DNA from: Sphaerolaimus hirsutus
Lineage: Eukaryota > Nematoda > Chromadorea > Monhysterida > Sphaerolaimidae
DNA: 64,000 bases
Direction of reading: 5' to 3'
Assembly (NCBI GenBank): GCA_964036195.1
Contig: OZ038452.1
Coordinates: forward strand, 16,548,704 to 16,612,703
Shown: piece after piece, positions 35,444 to 45,194 of the stretch
How the letters are laid out: the number at the start of each line of letters is the position of its first letter
Position numbering within the stretch: position 1 is the first letter of the stretch
The notes under the pieces: model-generated
What the model was told of the DNA's origin: nothing
The model's input: only the letters and a program-made list of their open reading frames with translations
Databases searched by the model: none
Made by a program: the position numbers and the translations under genes

Positions 35444-35803
35444 TACCCTAAATCCTCGAATAAGACCCCAGGGGAGTTATTTTTTTCGTCAGACGTTTTG
35501 GAGGGGGGAGTTATTCAAGGGGGGGGGGAGTTTTTCGAGGGGGGGGGGAGTTATTATTTCCTCAGGAAACTTGGACTTCATTCATTGTATGGATGCAGTA
35601 TGTAAACTTGTGTAATTCAGGTATTTCACTGTCTAACAACAACAAAACAATGTGTATACACTGCATACACATTATGTATGTGCTGTCGCTACTAGGGATG
35701 AAAAAAAGCGCTTTTTTTAACGGCCCCGCTTTTTTTTTAAAAAAAGGCGCTTTTTTCCCTTTTTTCAAAAATTGTCAAGACGTTACCTAAAAAGTTCCCA
35801 AAT

Positions 35804-38800
35804 ATGGTCCTGAGTCAGGATGAAAAAAAAAATTTCTTGAAAAAAATGTTCAAAATTCTTGCTAAGGCAAAACGACAGCAATGGACTGTCGGCGACACTT
35901 TTATTGGTCTGGTAGTGGCACTCTGTCTTTTTATGAGAGCCCCAACGACCTTAAATGGAGTTTCGCTGATCTATATCGTTCCCTTGTCCCTCACAGATTG
36001 CGGTGGGGGTGTAATGTCGGATTTGGCGGTGAGCCAAACTTTGTCAAAACGCGAAAATAAAATCTCGGCACTTCGCGGCATCAATCTGAAAACTAATTCG
36101 GACATTTTGTCGGACAGTAGTGAGGATTCCTATGAAAATTCTGCTACCGTTCATTCTAAAATGGCTAATATGGACACTGGTGAAGCTGACAATTTGGTTG
36201 ACGACTCGAAATGTGCCAAACGCGCGCGCACTGATGTTAGTCCGAACTGGTCATGTACTTTTGATGATTTTGTGGGTTCTTATGACAACTTTGTTAGAAA
36301 TGTGAGAAAACGTCGTTTGAATTTGATGGATTTGGGCACATTTTGGTGTATCGACAGCTGGGCTAGTTGGGAAATACCCGGCCCCCAAGCAGTCGCAATG
36401 GCCATAAAAATGCCCCGGTGTCTCGATTTCTGGTTTAGCCGGGTATTTCCCAGCACCCATGATGTCGACACCAAAATATACAAAAAAAAATTCGAGATTG
36501 ATAATTGCTTGAAAATTTGCTTTATCGAAACCATATTTATTAGCGGTCACTTGCCTCAGGACACGAGTGATGATGACAATGAAAATTTGGTTGCGGTGAA
36601 AAATTTGGATGAAAAATTGTGCGCGAACATTGAAGAAGGGTTGGGTAACAGCGCAATCACAAATTCCGAAGCTTATGTGATTACCACTGCCATTTTGCAC
36701 CTGTATGATAAAGTTGGCAATGTTCAGCACAAAGACAGCGTCGACACTGAATGTGCAATGCGGGACCCAACTAGGGACATGCTAGTCCAAGTTTGGAACC
36801 CCCTCGATCCCCTTTCCCTCGTCCATGGGAACAGGATTGTTTTGGGTGGTACAACATGGAATTGCCCGGCTCTAGCTTTATTAGATGTTAGTAAATTTGT
36901 GCGAGTTTCGAAAATTGATAATTTTAAATTAGGGTGTGTTCTATCTACCATCAAATGCTGCAAATTACACACTTTTAAGGCTCAAATGACAACTTGCGGC
37001 GCGAGCGATAAGGAAAAAGCCGAATTGACGCGTTTGAATCAAACATATTCTGCACATTCGCCAAATGGCCCTGATGGCCGCTACCGTTTTTGGTTTGGTG
37101 GGCTGTTAAATTTGTGGAAGAGCGCCTCAGAGAATGATCGCTGGTACCCGGCGAGCGCCGGGCCGATCAGCCCAATTCCTTTGGAGGTACATTTTAACTG
37201 GGATTTTTCGAAATTTATAAAAATTGGCACTTTTGAAAATTTGAAAACTTTAAAATGCATGTGTCTTCTCAATCAAACTTTAGACCCAAAAATGCACTTG
37301 ACAACATCTGTAAATTGGAAAAACGTTGTAAACTACTGCGGTAAAAAACATTATACATTGCTGCAGATTGCTAAAACAACTGTGGCATTCAAATCGCTGT
37401 ATGATTGCATGGAAAATTGTTCACTGTATAACCCCAGTTTCCGAGCTATTTTGATTCCGAGAAATTCGGAGGACGGTGAAATTTTTAGCTACAATATACG
37501 CGCAATGTCGAACTTGCCCAGAAATGGCTTTAGAGGCGCTTTGTCGATTGGACTGGAGAAAATTGACGCGTCGGTAAGCACCATCTTGGATAAATATTTG
37601 GTTTTGCGATTAATTTGGATTTGCAATGTTAGGGAACAGTTGATCGTGAATATGCAAAATATTTTCACACTTTTACCATTGACACAGATCGCTTTGCCGG
37701 ATAAGGCTTTGAATCAATATGGCCGGCCGTTTTTGAATCTGTATGGCATCTGCCTGACAAAACTACGCGAAAAGTTGATCTCTGAGGGCGGTATTGTCAC
37801 CGAATCGGATGGCATGAAAAAAGCGTTTGATGCCGATTATTTGACGCATAAGAACTCTGGTATTTGGACATCGGACCCAAAATTGGATATTCACATTTTG
37901 CATTTGAGGTGGTTGCGGCCGCGTCAATATGGTGGAAAGGTATTAGATTTGTTAATTAAAGTTGACTTTATGAATTTCAAATGTATCACAAGTAAAAATC
38001 CGTTTTGTATTATCGCTCAGAGTAAATTTGTGCAAAATGTGGACAATGACACTGTTGCGAAATTACCCTCGTCACACAACTCAACTGTTTCAAATTTATC
38101 CACGCCACCTGTGATGCAATCCACACCCAGTGCACTGGATACTTCCATTATGGTGATGAGTGAAAGTGAGCCAAATCGGGCACACACCGAAAACATTGCG
38201 CGCCACCGCGACCGCCAACAACCGGTATGGGGGGCAGACCAGACACTTTTGACAGTAAACGATTTGCCGCCCTCGGTCCGAAGTCTGTGCTCAGCCATTT
38301 TGTCCGGCTTTGTCAGTGGCTCTTGGCATTGTTTAGAGGGCCGCACAGTCGCAAAAATAAATGGTAGAGACCAATCTTGCTACGATTTATTGCGCCAAAT
38401 GGGAGTTGGGGATGTTTGGTGCCCCAGCTTGCCCAGACGTTCTCAAATTTTTGACACTGAGCCAGTTCTGATGGATAGTCTGCCCAAGCAAAATGGAGAC
38501 GGAATTATTGTGAAAATTTTGCTCATTGGTGACAGCTCAATTTTTCGGCTGCATTTCGAATTGAAACGGTTCGATATAAAATTCAACTTTTCTAGTACTT
38601 TCGAGGTAAATGTAAATACTCAAATCCTGCTCAACACAAATTTCAGCTGGTTTGCAAATTGTGGAATTTCTGTTATTATCCATCACACTGGGTCGCTTTA
38701 TCATGGAAAACGTCTGGACACTATGCTGGCATGCTTTGACATGATACAAACGCATGGCGACTATGACTTTGTTCTAATTAGAGGAATTTTGGATTATGCG

Positions 38801-39403
38801 GCATTGGAACTTGACGAATCACACATCAGACCATTAAATTTGGATGATTATTTGGTGGCACGTTTTGGTGCTCCATTACGGCGCTGTCTCGCCAGAGCCC
38901 AAAACTGGCTGATGAAAAATGGAAATTCGAAAAGCGAAATCATTTTGAGCATTGTGGGGCCATATTTACCGGCCTGCGCTAAGGACATTACTAGCACTGG
39001 TTTACTAATTGAAATTATTGATTTCGGACAAAAAGTTGAATCATTTTTGATGACCTACTTATCTGACCTTGCTAATGTGCGCATTTTACCGGCAATGGCT
39101 TTTGTGAATGGCTACTTTGAAGATTTTTCGTACAACGAAGTGAAAATGAAAAATTCGGCAAATTTATATCTTCACTGCTGTAAGCCTGATGGCTTACACA
39201 ACTCTGTTAATTTTGACAAAATAATCTCAAGAATGATGTGTGAATTGACAATTGATAGGTACATTTTTGGTGAATCATTTGTACGATTTTTACATTTACA
39301 ATTGAAAAATGGCATTTTGCAGACATCGCGAAATCGCGCTGGCGCTGAAAAACGCTCCAAATCAAAAAAACGCGGTGGAAATGTGGCCGAAACTTATTAT
39401 TAA
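35804..39403 (+). CDS. Retroelement ORF1, 1199 aa, with SGNH-hydrolase-like C-terminal region
   Basis: One long uninterrupted frame. The first Met lies in the flanking hAT-like sequence (AAATATGGTCCTGAG), so the natural start may be later (next Met is residue 15) or upstream sequence may be lost. Residues 1-900 are not recognised; they include an acidic and basic stretch around 100-170. Residues about 905-1150 look like an SGNH/GDSL fold: ILLIGDSS (Ser about 911), RGILDY (about 993, in the place of the G-x-N-D block) and PDGLHNS (Asp 1129, His 1132). Esterase-type ORF1 domains are known from some CR1-like LINEs, so the domain fits a LINE ORF1. The stop TAA is at 39401-39403; the next frame is open across it. 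No APE-type endonuclease was recognised. Confidence 0.7.
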   Translation: MVLSQDEKKNFLKKMFKILAKAKRQQWTVGDTFIGLVVALCLFMRAPTTLNGVSLIYIVPLSLTDCGGGVMSDLAVSQTLSKRENKISALRGINLKTNSDILSDSSEDSYENSATVHSKMANMDTGEADNLVDDSKCAKRARTDVSPNWSCTFDDFVGSYDNFVRNVRKRRLNLMDLGTFWCIDSWASWEIPGPQAVAMAIKMPRCLDFWFSRVFPSTHDVDTKIYKKKFEIDNCLKICFIETIFISGHLPQDTSDDDNENLVAVKNLDEKLCANIEEGLGNSAITNSEAYVITTAILHLYDKVGNVQHKDSVDTECAMRDPTRDMLVQVWNPLDPLSLVHGNRIVLGGTTWNCPALALLDVSKFVRVSKIDNFKLGCVLSTIKCCKLHTFKAQMTTCGASDKEKAELTRLNQTYSAHSPNGPDGRYRFWFGGLLNLWKSASENDRWYPASAGPISPIPLEVHFNWDFSKFIKIGTFENLKTLKCMCLLNQTLDPKMHLTTSVNWKNVVNYCGKKHYTLLQIAKTTVAFKSLYDCMENCSLYNPSFRAILIPRNSEDGEIFSYNIRAMSNLPRNGFRGALSIGLEKIDASVSTILDKYLVLRLIWICNVREQLIVNMQNIFTLLPLTQIALPDKALNQYGRPFLNLYGICLTKLREKLISEGGIVTESDGMKKAFDADYLTHKNSGIWTSDPKLDIHILHLRWLRPRQYGGKVLDLLIKVDFMNFKCITSKNPFCIIAQSKFVQNVDNDTVAKLPSSHNSTVSNLSTPPVMQSTPSALDTSIMVMSESEPNRAHTENIARHRDRQQPVWGADQTLLTVNDLPPSVRSLCSAILSGFVSGSWHCLEGRTVAKINGRDQSCYDLLRQMGVGDVWCPSLPRRSQIFDTEPVLMDSLPKQNGDGIIVKILLIGDSSIFRLHFELKRFDIKFNFSSTFEVNVNTQILLNTNFSWFANCGISVIIHHTGSLYHGKRLDTMLACFDMIQTHGDYDFVLIRGILDYAALELDESHIRPLNLDDYLVARFGAPLRRCLARAQNWLMKNGNSKSEIILSIVGPYLPACAKDITSTGLLIEIIDFGQKVESFLMTYLSDLANVRILPAMAFVNGYFEDFSYNEVKMKNSANLYLHCCKPDGLHNSVNFDKIISRMMCELTIDRYIFGESFVRFLHLQLKNGILQTSRNRAGAEKRSKSKKRGGNVAETYY

Positions 39404-41474
39404 CTTCCGATTATGAGGTCGAATTTTCCCGGGCATGGGACGCCATTATGAGTCCAAACCCGGGGTTGAAATCGGTGCCTGTGAATTATCAAATGGGCAA
39501 AAATATTTTGCATTCTGGGGGGGTCGATACTTCCCTTTTGACAAAAAAAATTGATACCGGAGAAATTAAAAAGGCTATTTCTACTTTGAAAAATGGTAAA
39601 TCTGGTGGCACAACGGGGATTTTGCATGAATATTTAAAGTTAGCACCTGATGTTTATTTGGTGAAGTTGATGAAATTTTTTACTACTTGCTCGATGGCGG
39701 AAGCTACCCCGAGAATGCAAAAATCGCCAAAATGATTTTTCTGCACAAAAAGGGGGACACTTCGAACATTTTAAATTATAGGACACTTGGTCTGGGATGC
39801 AATGTGATAAAACTATTTCATACCATCTTAAACCTGCGTATCTTATCAGTTCTCGAAGCGACTGGTGCCCTTGGTGAGCATCAAGGTGGATTTCGGAAAA
39901 ATAGAAGAACGTTGGACAACCTTTTGGTGATAAATGGATGTCAACGTTTTGCAAAATTGAACAAAGGTCGGTTAATTGGGTGCTTTGTGGATGCAACAAA
40001 GGCTTTTGACAGGGTTGATCGCGAGAAACTCTGGTGGAAAATGACCCATTTTGGATTTCCGAGTTCATTTGTTGACGTGCTGAAAAATGCATACTCAAAC
40101 ATGTGCTGTGAATTATACTTCAATGAAACAAAATCTGAGGTAAAGCAGTACCCGCTAAGGGTTAAGCAGGGCGACACACTGAGTCCAACCTTGTTTTTGA
40201 TTTATATTGTGGACCTGCCATTGCTCCTCAACCCTCTAAATTGTGGTGCTAAGATCTCTGCAGATTGTAGAGTACCGTGTCTTCTGTTTGCTGATGATGT
40301 TTGTATACTTGCAAACAATGAAGAGAATTTGCAGGACCAATTGGACGTTTTCAGTGAGTGGGCCTGGACCTGGAATATTGGTGTGAACCAGGAGAAAAGT
40401 GCAGTTTTGCGGTTTGGGGCCAATGCTACGAAAACAGATTGGCACCTGGGATTTTCAGAACATCGCGAAAAGCAAATAATCAGGGAAGTTGATAACGTTC
40501 GATATTTGGGGGTAACACTTTGCAGCAGTAGCGATAGTTATCGCCTGCACAAATTGAAGGCAATTGAAAAAGCCACAAAATTCTCAAATCTGGTGAAATT
40601 AGGCGCAAAAAGAACAACCAGACCTTTAGATTATGCAATAAAAATTTGGAATGTTTATGTTGAACCGGTTGTTTTTTTTGGCTTAGATGTCTCGGGTAAT
40701 ATTGAAAGTACAGTGAAAAAAATCGCGAAAATTCAATATCGATCAATTCGGGATGCTCTTGGGCTGCCGCGCACAACATGCGAGGCAGCGTTGCGCTCTG
40801 ACTGTAAATCACTTGTTAGAATGAAAGAGCGAATTGATTGCCTGCGGATCAAATATCTGAAATATGTTGGCAGTGTATCGAAAAATAGACTAATTTACAA
40901 ATCAGAAATTGACCAATTTTCAAAAAATCCCGCCAGCGGCGTGATGAAGTTTAGTCTGTGCGGAATCGGATCAAAAATTTCAGAGTCCATGGGATTGACA
41001 GCCCCTCAACTCTCGGGGATGACAAAAATGAATATTAGGAAGCTTTTTTTCATTCGAAATAGACACAGGACTTTTTTGGAAAACAAAAATACAATTGTCA
41101 ACGACACTCTTGACACTCAGACAGTAATGCGCGGCCAGAAATTCTGGTTACAAGCGCGCTGGCGCGCTTTGCACTTCAACGTGGATAGTGATAAGAGTTG
41201 TGTTTGCAAATGTACCGGTGTAATTTCTAGGAAAACGGTTACGCACTTGTTGGACACCTGCCAAAGGGCGGACATTAAAATCTGTCGCGAGAAAATTTTG
41301 AATTGCAACAACTGCTTATGCGCACCCCCCGCAGCCAGCAGCACCAACGGCAGCGTCCAATCGAACACGGCGTGGTTCCTTTCAAATGAGCGGTGCGCCA
41401 TGCACAGAATTTCGGTGGGAAAATTCTTGGAAAAACAGTTACAAATGAGGATTGACTGGTTCAAGAGATGGTGA
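39404..41474 (+). CDS. LINE-type reverse transcriptase (frameshifted)
   Basis: The open frame runs from at least 39404 (TSDYEVEFSRAWDAIMSP), through IKKAISTLKNGKSGG, to about 39685. It then continues in another frame from about 39687 with IFLHKKGD, so one indel breaks it near 39680-39690. The second segment (595 aa) has the reverse-transcriptase blocks: FVDATKAFDRVD (motif A, about residue 102), VKQGDTLSPTLF (B), LLFADDVCIL (C, FADD, about 202) and VRYLGVTL (E). A C-terminal Cys/His stretch (CKCTGVISRKTVTHLLDTC) is typical of non-LTR retrotransposons. It ends TGA at 41472-41474. No RNase H or endonuclease was recognised. The frame change makes this copy probably inactive. Confidence 0.88.
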
Positions 41475-42790
41475 CGACATCAATCTGAGGATAGTCATCA
41501 CTTTTGAGCTTTTTTGTTTTCATTCTTGTTTATGGAGAGGTGCTCTTTGCAAAATTTAAGTAAAATTGAGAGAAGTTTGGGAGATTTGTAGTGACATTTC
41601 GTTTTTGCAAAAACTTTGGAATGTTTTTTCTTCTGAGATTTCGTTTTTGAAAAATTAATTGTACATTGAGATTGGTATAACCCCTCCTGACACACGCAAA
41701 CCCACAACATACCCCCCTCAGCCTGCTTGTCCAAATCTACATCAATCAAACCCCCCACGGCCAGCTTGTCCAACATACAGTTAACATGGATGGGAAATAT
41801 GGATGTTTTCAATGGTCTGAGTGAGTATGGATCTGGTGGTGTTGAGTCCAAAACCCAGGATAGTTTTATTTTTATTTTTTGGGGTGTACTGTGTTTGAGC
41901 AAAAATTGGTCGCTTGAGAATTTATTTAAAAACTTTTTTTTAGAGAGCGAAAATTGGTCGCTTGTGAATTTGATGAAAATTTCTGAGATATTCTAAAAAT
42001 GTGCCCTTAAAATTGCGAAGTGGCTCACTCGATGTATAAACGCTTTTGAGTGATTTGTTATTAGACTTCTGCTTTGCTCATCGAAATATTCCAAATACTC
42101 AAGTCCACAACATACCCCCCCTCAACCAGCGTGCTTCCAAAAGCTGTTTCCAATGTACGGTGTGAGGATGGACTTGGTGATGATATTTGATATGTCCAAA
42201 ACACAGGATAGTTGTAATTTTTGGGCTATTTGAAATTCAGTCTTTGAAGGAAATTTGGTCGCTTGAAAATTTGCTTGAAAATTTGGTGAAAATTTCAGAG
42301 TTCCAAATGTTTTGAAATTAATGTGCTCCTTCAAATTCTACACGGTCTGTCGGAACCGCAGTAAATATGTATGTGTATGACGTTTTTTCATCAAAAAAAA
42401 AACAGTCTCAAAACATCTATTTCTGGGTGAACGGTTTTATTTTCGCTCAGAAAACAGAAACAATACTTAAAAATCTCGTGAATATAAGCATTTGACAACA
42501 CACTAAAAACCTTTTTAATCACGCAGAAACTTGTCCACTGACTACTTGAACTACAGTGCTTGGTGAGGAAAACGATATGGATAATGGAGTGAAAGTTGAT
42601 TGATCACACATTATCACATTATAGTTCATTTGACCTAAATACTTCTCATTTTGTTGTAACACGGATGTGCCCACTCATTGGGAGATACAAACTGTTGTTG
42701 CGTCCATGTACCTGCGTGGTTGTTTACAATGGATTGTTATGTTCTATGTGGTACAATTAATCCAATGAATTGACTACTACTACAATATAT
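41475..42790. other. 3' region of the retroelement with two diverged direct repeats
   Basis: Positions 41700-41970 and 42110-42300 share ACATACCCCCCTCA, CAGGATAGTT and AAATTGGTCGCTTGA-type stretches in the same order, so they are diverged tandem copies. There is no poly(A) tail; the end is close to CTACTACTACAATATA, where the hAT-like sequence resumes. Confidence 0.55.
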
Positions 42791-43555
42791 ACAGGTATAT
42801 CAGACAAGTGGCAGTACTTGTGATGATATATAACCATAGAATGGCTATGTAATCATCTGATGGCATTATAAGTGCTGATTTCTGCCAAAAAAATTCCCAA
42901 TTTTATGTCGACTAATTATGTATATCGCTGTTTTTGAATGTTTCTTGACTGCAAGTGAAGTTAGGCATGGAATAGTGCTTAAATTTGGCTATAAAAGATG
43001 GCTAATACATGACAGTGATGTTTCACACTGTAGAAAAGTGGAAGCACATTGGCTGGATATTATTTACTACACTGACATATCTCCTCAACTTATTATTACA
43101 TGATACCATGCAGGAATAGAAGCAATGCCACTAAAATGCTACAAAACCAATGAAAACAACCACCAATGGCAATTTGCATGTGAAATTATGCGCTTGCGCG
43201 CAAATTTTTTGGCAAAATACCTAGTGCATGAGTACTAAAAATTTTGCCAGCGCTTTTTTTTAAAAAAAGCGCTGGGACCCTTGCGCTTTTTTTTTAAAAA
43301 AAGCGGCGTTTTTAAAAAGAAAAGCGCTTGAAAAAAAGCGCTTGCCATCCCTAGTCGCTACTATTCTTTTATAGTTTTGTATTGTATCCTTTTCATCAGA
43401 AGTAGGAGTTATTTAAGGGGGGGAGTTATTTTTTCCTCACCCCACCAGCAGGGGGGACTTATTCAAGGGGGGAGTTATTCGAGGGGGGAGTTATTCGAGG
43501 GGGGTCTTATTCGAGGATTTGCGTTAGTACTGCAAGTTCACGAAATTTTTAGCGA

Positions 43556-43920
43556 AATAATTAACACCCCCCCCCCTCGAAATACACCCTCAAAATTTCA
43601 ACTATGTAAAAATTAACCCCCGAGGGGTATTTCGAGGATATACAGTATTTTATAAGTATATACCGTATTATTGGGTAATAAATGTGTCCAAACAGGATAT
43701 ATTTGGACATAAAAATGTAGATAGCTACACAAACTACTCTTATGTGTAGCTGCAATGCAAATTAACAGTAATATACATCATGTACATTGCGTACATGACG
43801 TATTTATTCGAGGGGGGGGGTTATTATTTCCCCAGCCCATTTTGAGGGGGGGGGGGGTTAATTCGAGGGGGGGGGGTTAATTCAAGGGGGGGGGATAATT
43901 CAAGGTAATACGGTATTTAC
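43556..43920. repeat. CCGTATTTCCTCG-related MITE pieces
   Basis: A half copy at 43560-43648 ends CGAGGATATACAGTA. A stretch with G runs at 43795-43917 ends CAAGGTAATACGGTA. A single complete element cannot be delimited. Confidence 0.5.
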
Positions 43921-43996
43921 CAATACATGGTTTTTCTGAATTTGTCAGCATTCTGCTATTTTCTGGTAGTCTGGTACTTTCTGCATTTATCAACAG

Positions 43997-44869
43997 TAGG
44001 GTTCAAACGATATATCGTATCGAATATCGAATATCGGATATCGACCATTTTTTAATATCGAATATCGATATTGAAAATTTTGAAAAAATATCAAATATCG
44101 AATATCGATATCGAAAATTTTGAAAAAATATCGAATATCGAATATCAATATCGAAAATTTTGAAAAAATATCGAATATCGATATCGAATATCGACCATAT
44201 TTTCGATATATCGAACCTGTATAATGTCCTTAATTGAGTTATTATTTTTGTTTTGAGATATTTGTGATTAATTTGATTCGCTTATAGTATCTAAGTTGAT
44301 GAGTAAAAGTAAAGTATTTAATGTTATCTTTGTTGGAGTGCTTACTCCACATTTCTTGTATTTGGTTTGGCCACATACCTACTGAACTACCTACCTCATA
44401 TTTGAAGCCAGAAAATGCTGATATGCTGCTTTTTTGCAACATGCCCTTAAACAATTGGGTTATAAGTATGAATTGTTGTATCTACCAATTTTTGTTTGTC
44501 TGATACAATTTGATTCGTCATGTTTTTTCTTCGATTTTTTCATTCTGACCATTGTAAACCTTGTTAAAATCAATTGTACTTTTCAGTAAAGAGATAATCA
44601 ACCATGTTTGCAACCATATGAAAATACAACATGCTGCTTGAAATATGCCTTGCTATACCAAAAGCTAAATATCGAATATCGAAAATATCGAAATATTGAT
44701 ATCGAATATCGACCATTTTTTAGTATCAAATGTCGAATATCGATATCGAGGGTCCATATCGTATCGAATATCGATATCGAAAATTTTGAAAAACTATCGA
44801 ATATCGATATCGAAAATTTTGAAAAAATATCGAATATCGATATCGAAAAGTGATATCGTTTGAACCCTA
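43997..44869. mobile_element. hAT-like element, TAGGGTTCAAAC ends with ATATCGAT arrays
   Basis: The ends TAGGGTTCAAACGATAT and ATATCGTTTGAACCCTA are flanked by identical ATCAACAG at 43989-43996 and 44870-44877. Subterminal arrays of AATATCGATATCGA with GAAAATTTTGAAAAA lie at 44020-44215 and 44665-44850. The core of about 450 bp is unique and lacks a transposase. Confidence 0.93.
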
Positions 44870-44877
44870 ATCAACAG

Positions 44878-45194
44878 TGCATTATCAACAGTAGCAACAG
44901 TGCTTGCTCTACACTCCACTTTCGAGCCAATTTGAAAGAAATCTTATTTTCTTTCTCAATTAAGAAATAATTTTTTGAATCTATGTATTATTCAATTCCA
45001 ATCGAAAAGTAAAATCCGAAACGAGCAAAAGCAAAACAGAATCACCAAATCAATAAATCATTCTTTGACGAATAAATTATGCCTTGCACACAAGAGACTA
45101 AGCAAAAAAAGCCAATTCATCAATATCCCGTAAACACAACCCGCTAAAATATAAAACGGATGAAAAGAAGAGTAAGCATTATCAAATAGGCAAC
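44878..45194. other. 3' flank of the alpha-tubulin gene
   Basis: AT-rich sequence downstream (minus strand) of the tubulin stop. No further feature. Confidence 0.5.

Larger units (their letters stand above)
35693..43353. mobile_element. 7.66-kb element with hAT-like ends enclosing a LINE-like unit
   Basis: The ends TAGGGATGAAAAAAAGCGC and GCGCTTGCCATCCCTA are flanked by identical GTCGCTAC at 35685-35692 and 43354-43361. Positions 35693-35818 and 42790-43353 are homologous (inverted) to the two parts of the 715-bp element at 27929-28643. The middle 7 kb (about 35819-42790) has no counterpart there and encodes the ORFs at 35804-41474. No hAT transposase was recognised. The reading is a non-autonomous hAT-like element that acquired or was hit by a retroelement. 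Confidence 0.85.
35444..43526. mobile_element. AAATCCTCGAATAAGACCCC MITE, split by a 7.7-kb insertion
   Basis: The left end at 35444 (TACCCTAAATCCTCGAATAA) and right end at about 43526 (TTATTCGAGGATTTGCG) match an uninterrupted relative at 62182-62822. The insertion lies between AGTCGCTAC copies. At 62391-62420 the corresponding sequence reads CTGTCGCTACTATTCATTTA with no insertion. Confidence 0.85.

Noticed and set aside
35804-38500. Possibility that the N-terminal 900 residues of the long ORF are a hAT transposase belonging to the flanking ends
   Set aside because: No hAT dimerisation motif or zinc-finger BED pattern was seen, and the frame continues without a break into the domain preceding a reverse transcriptase.
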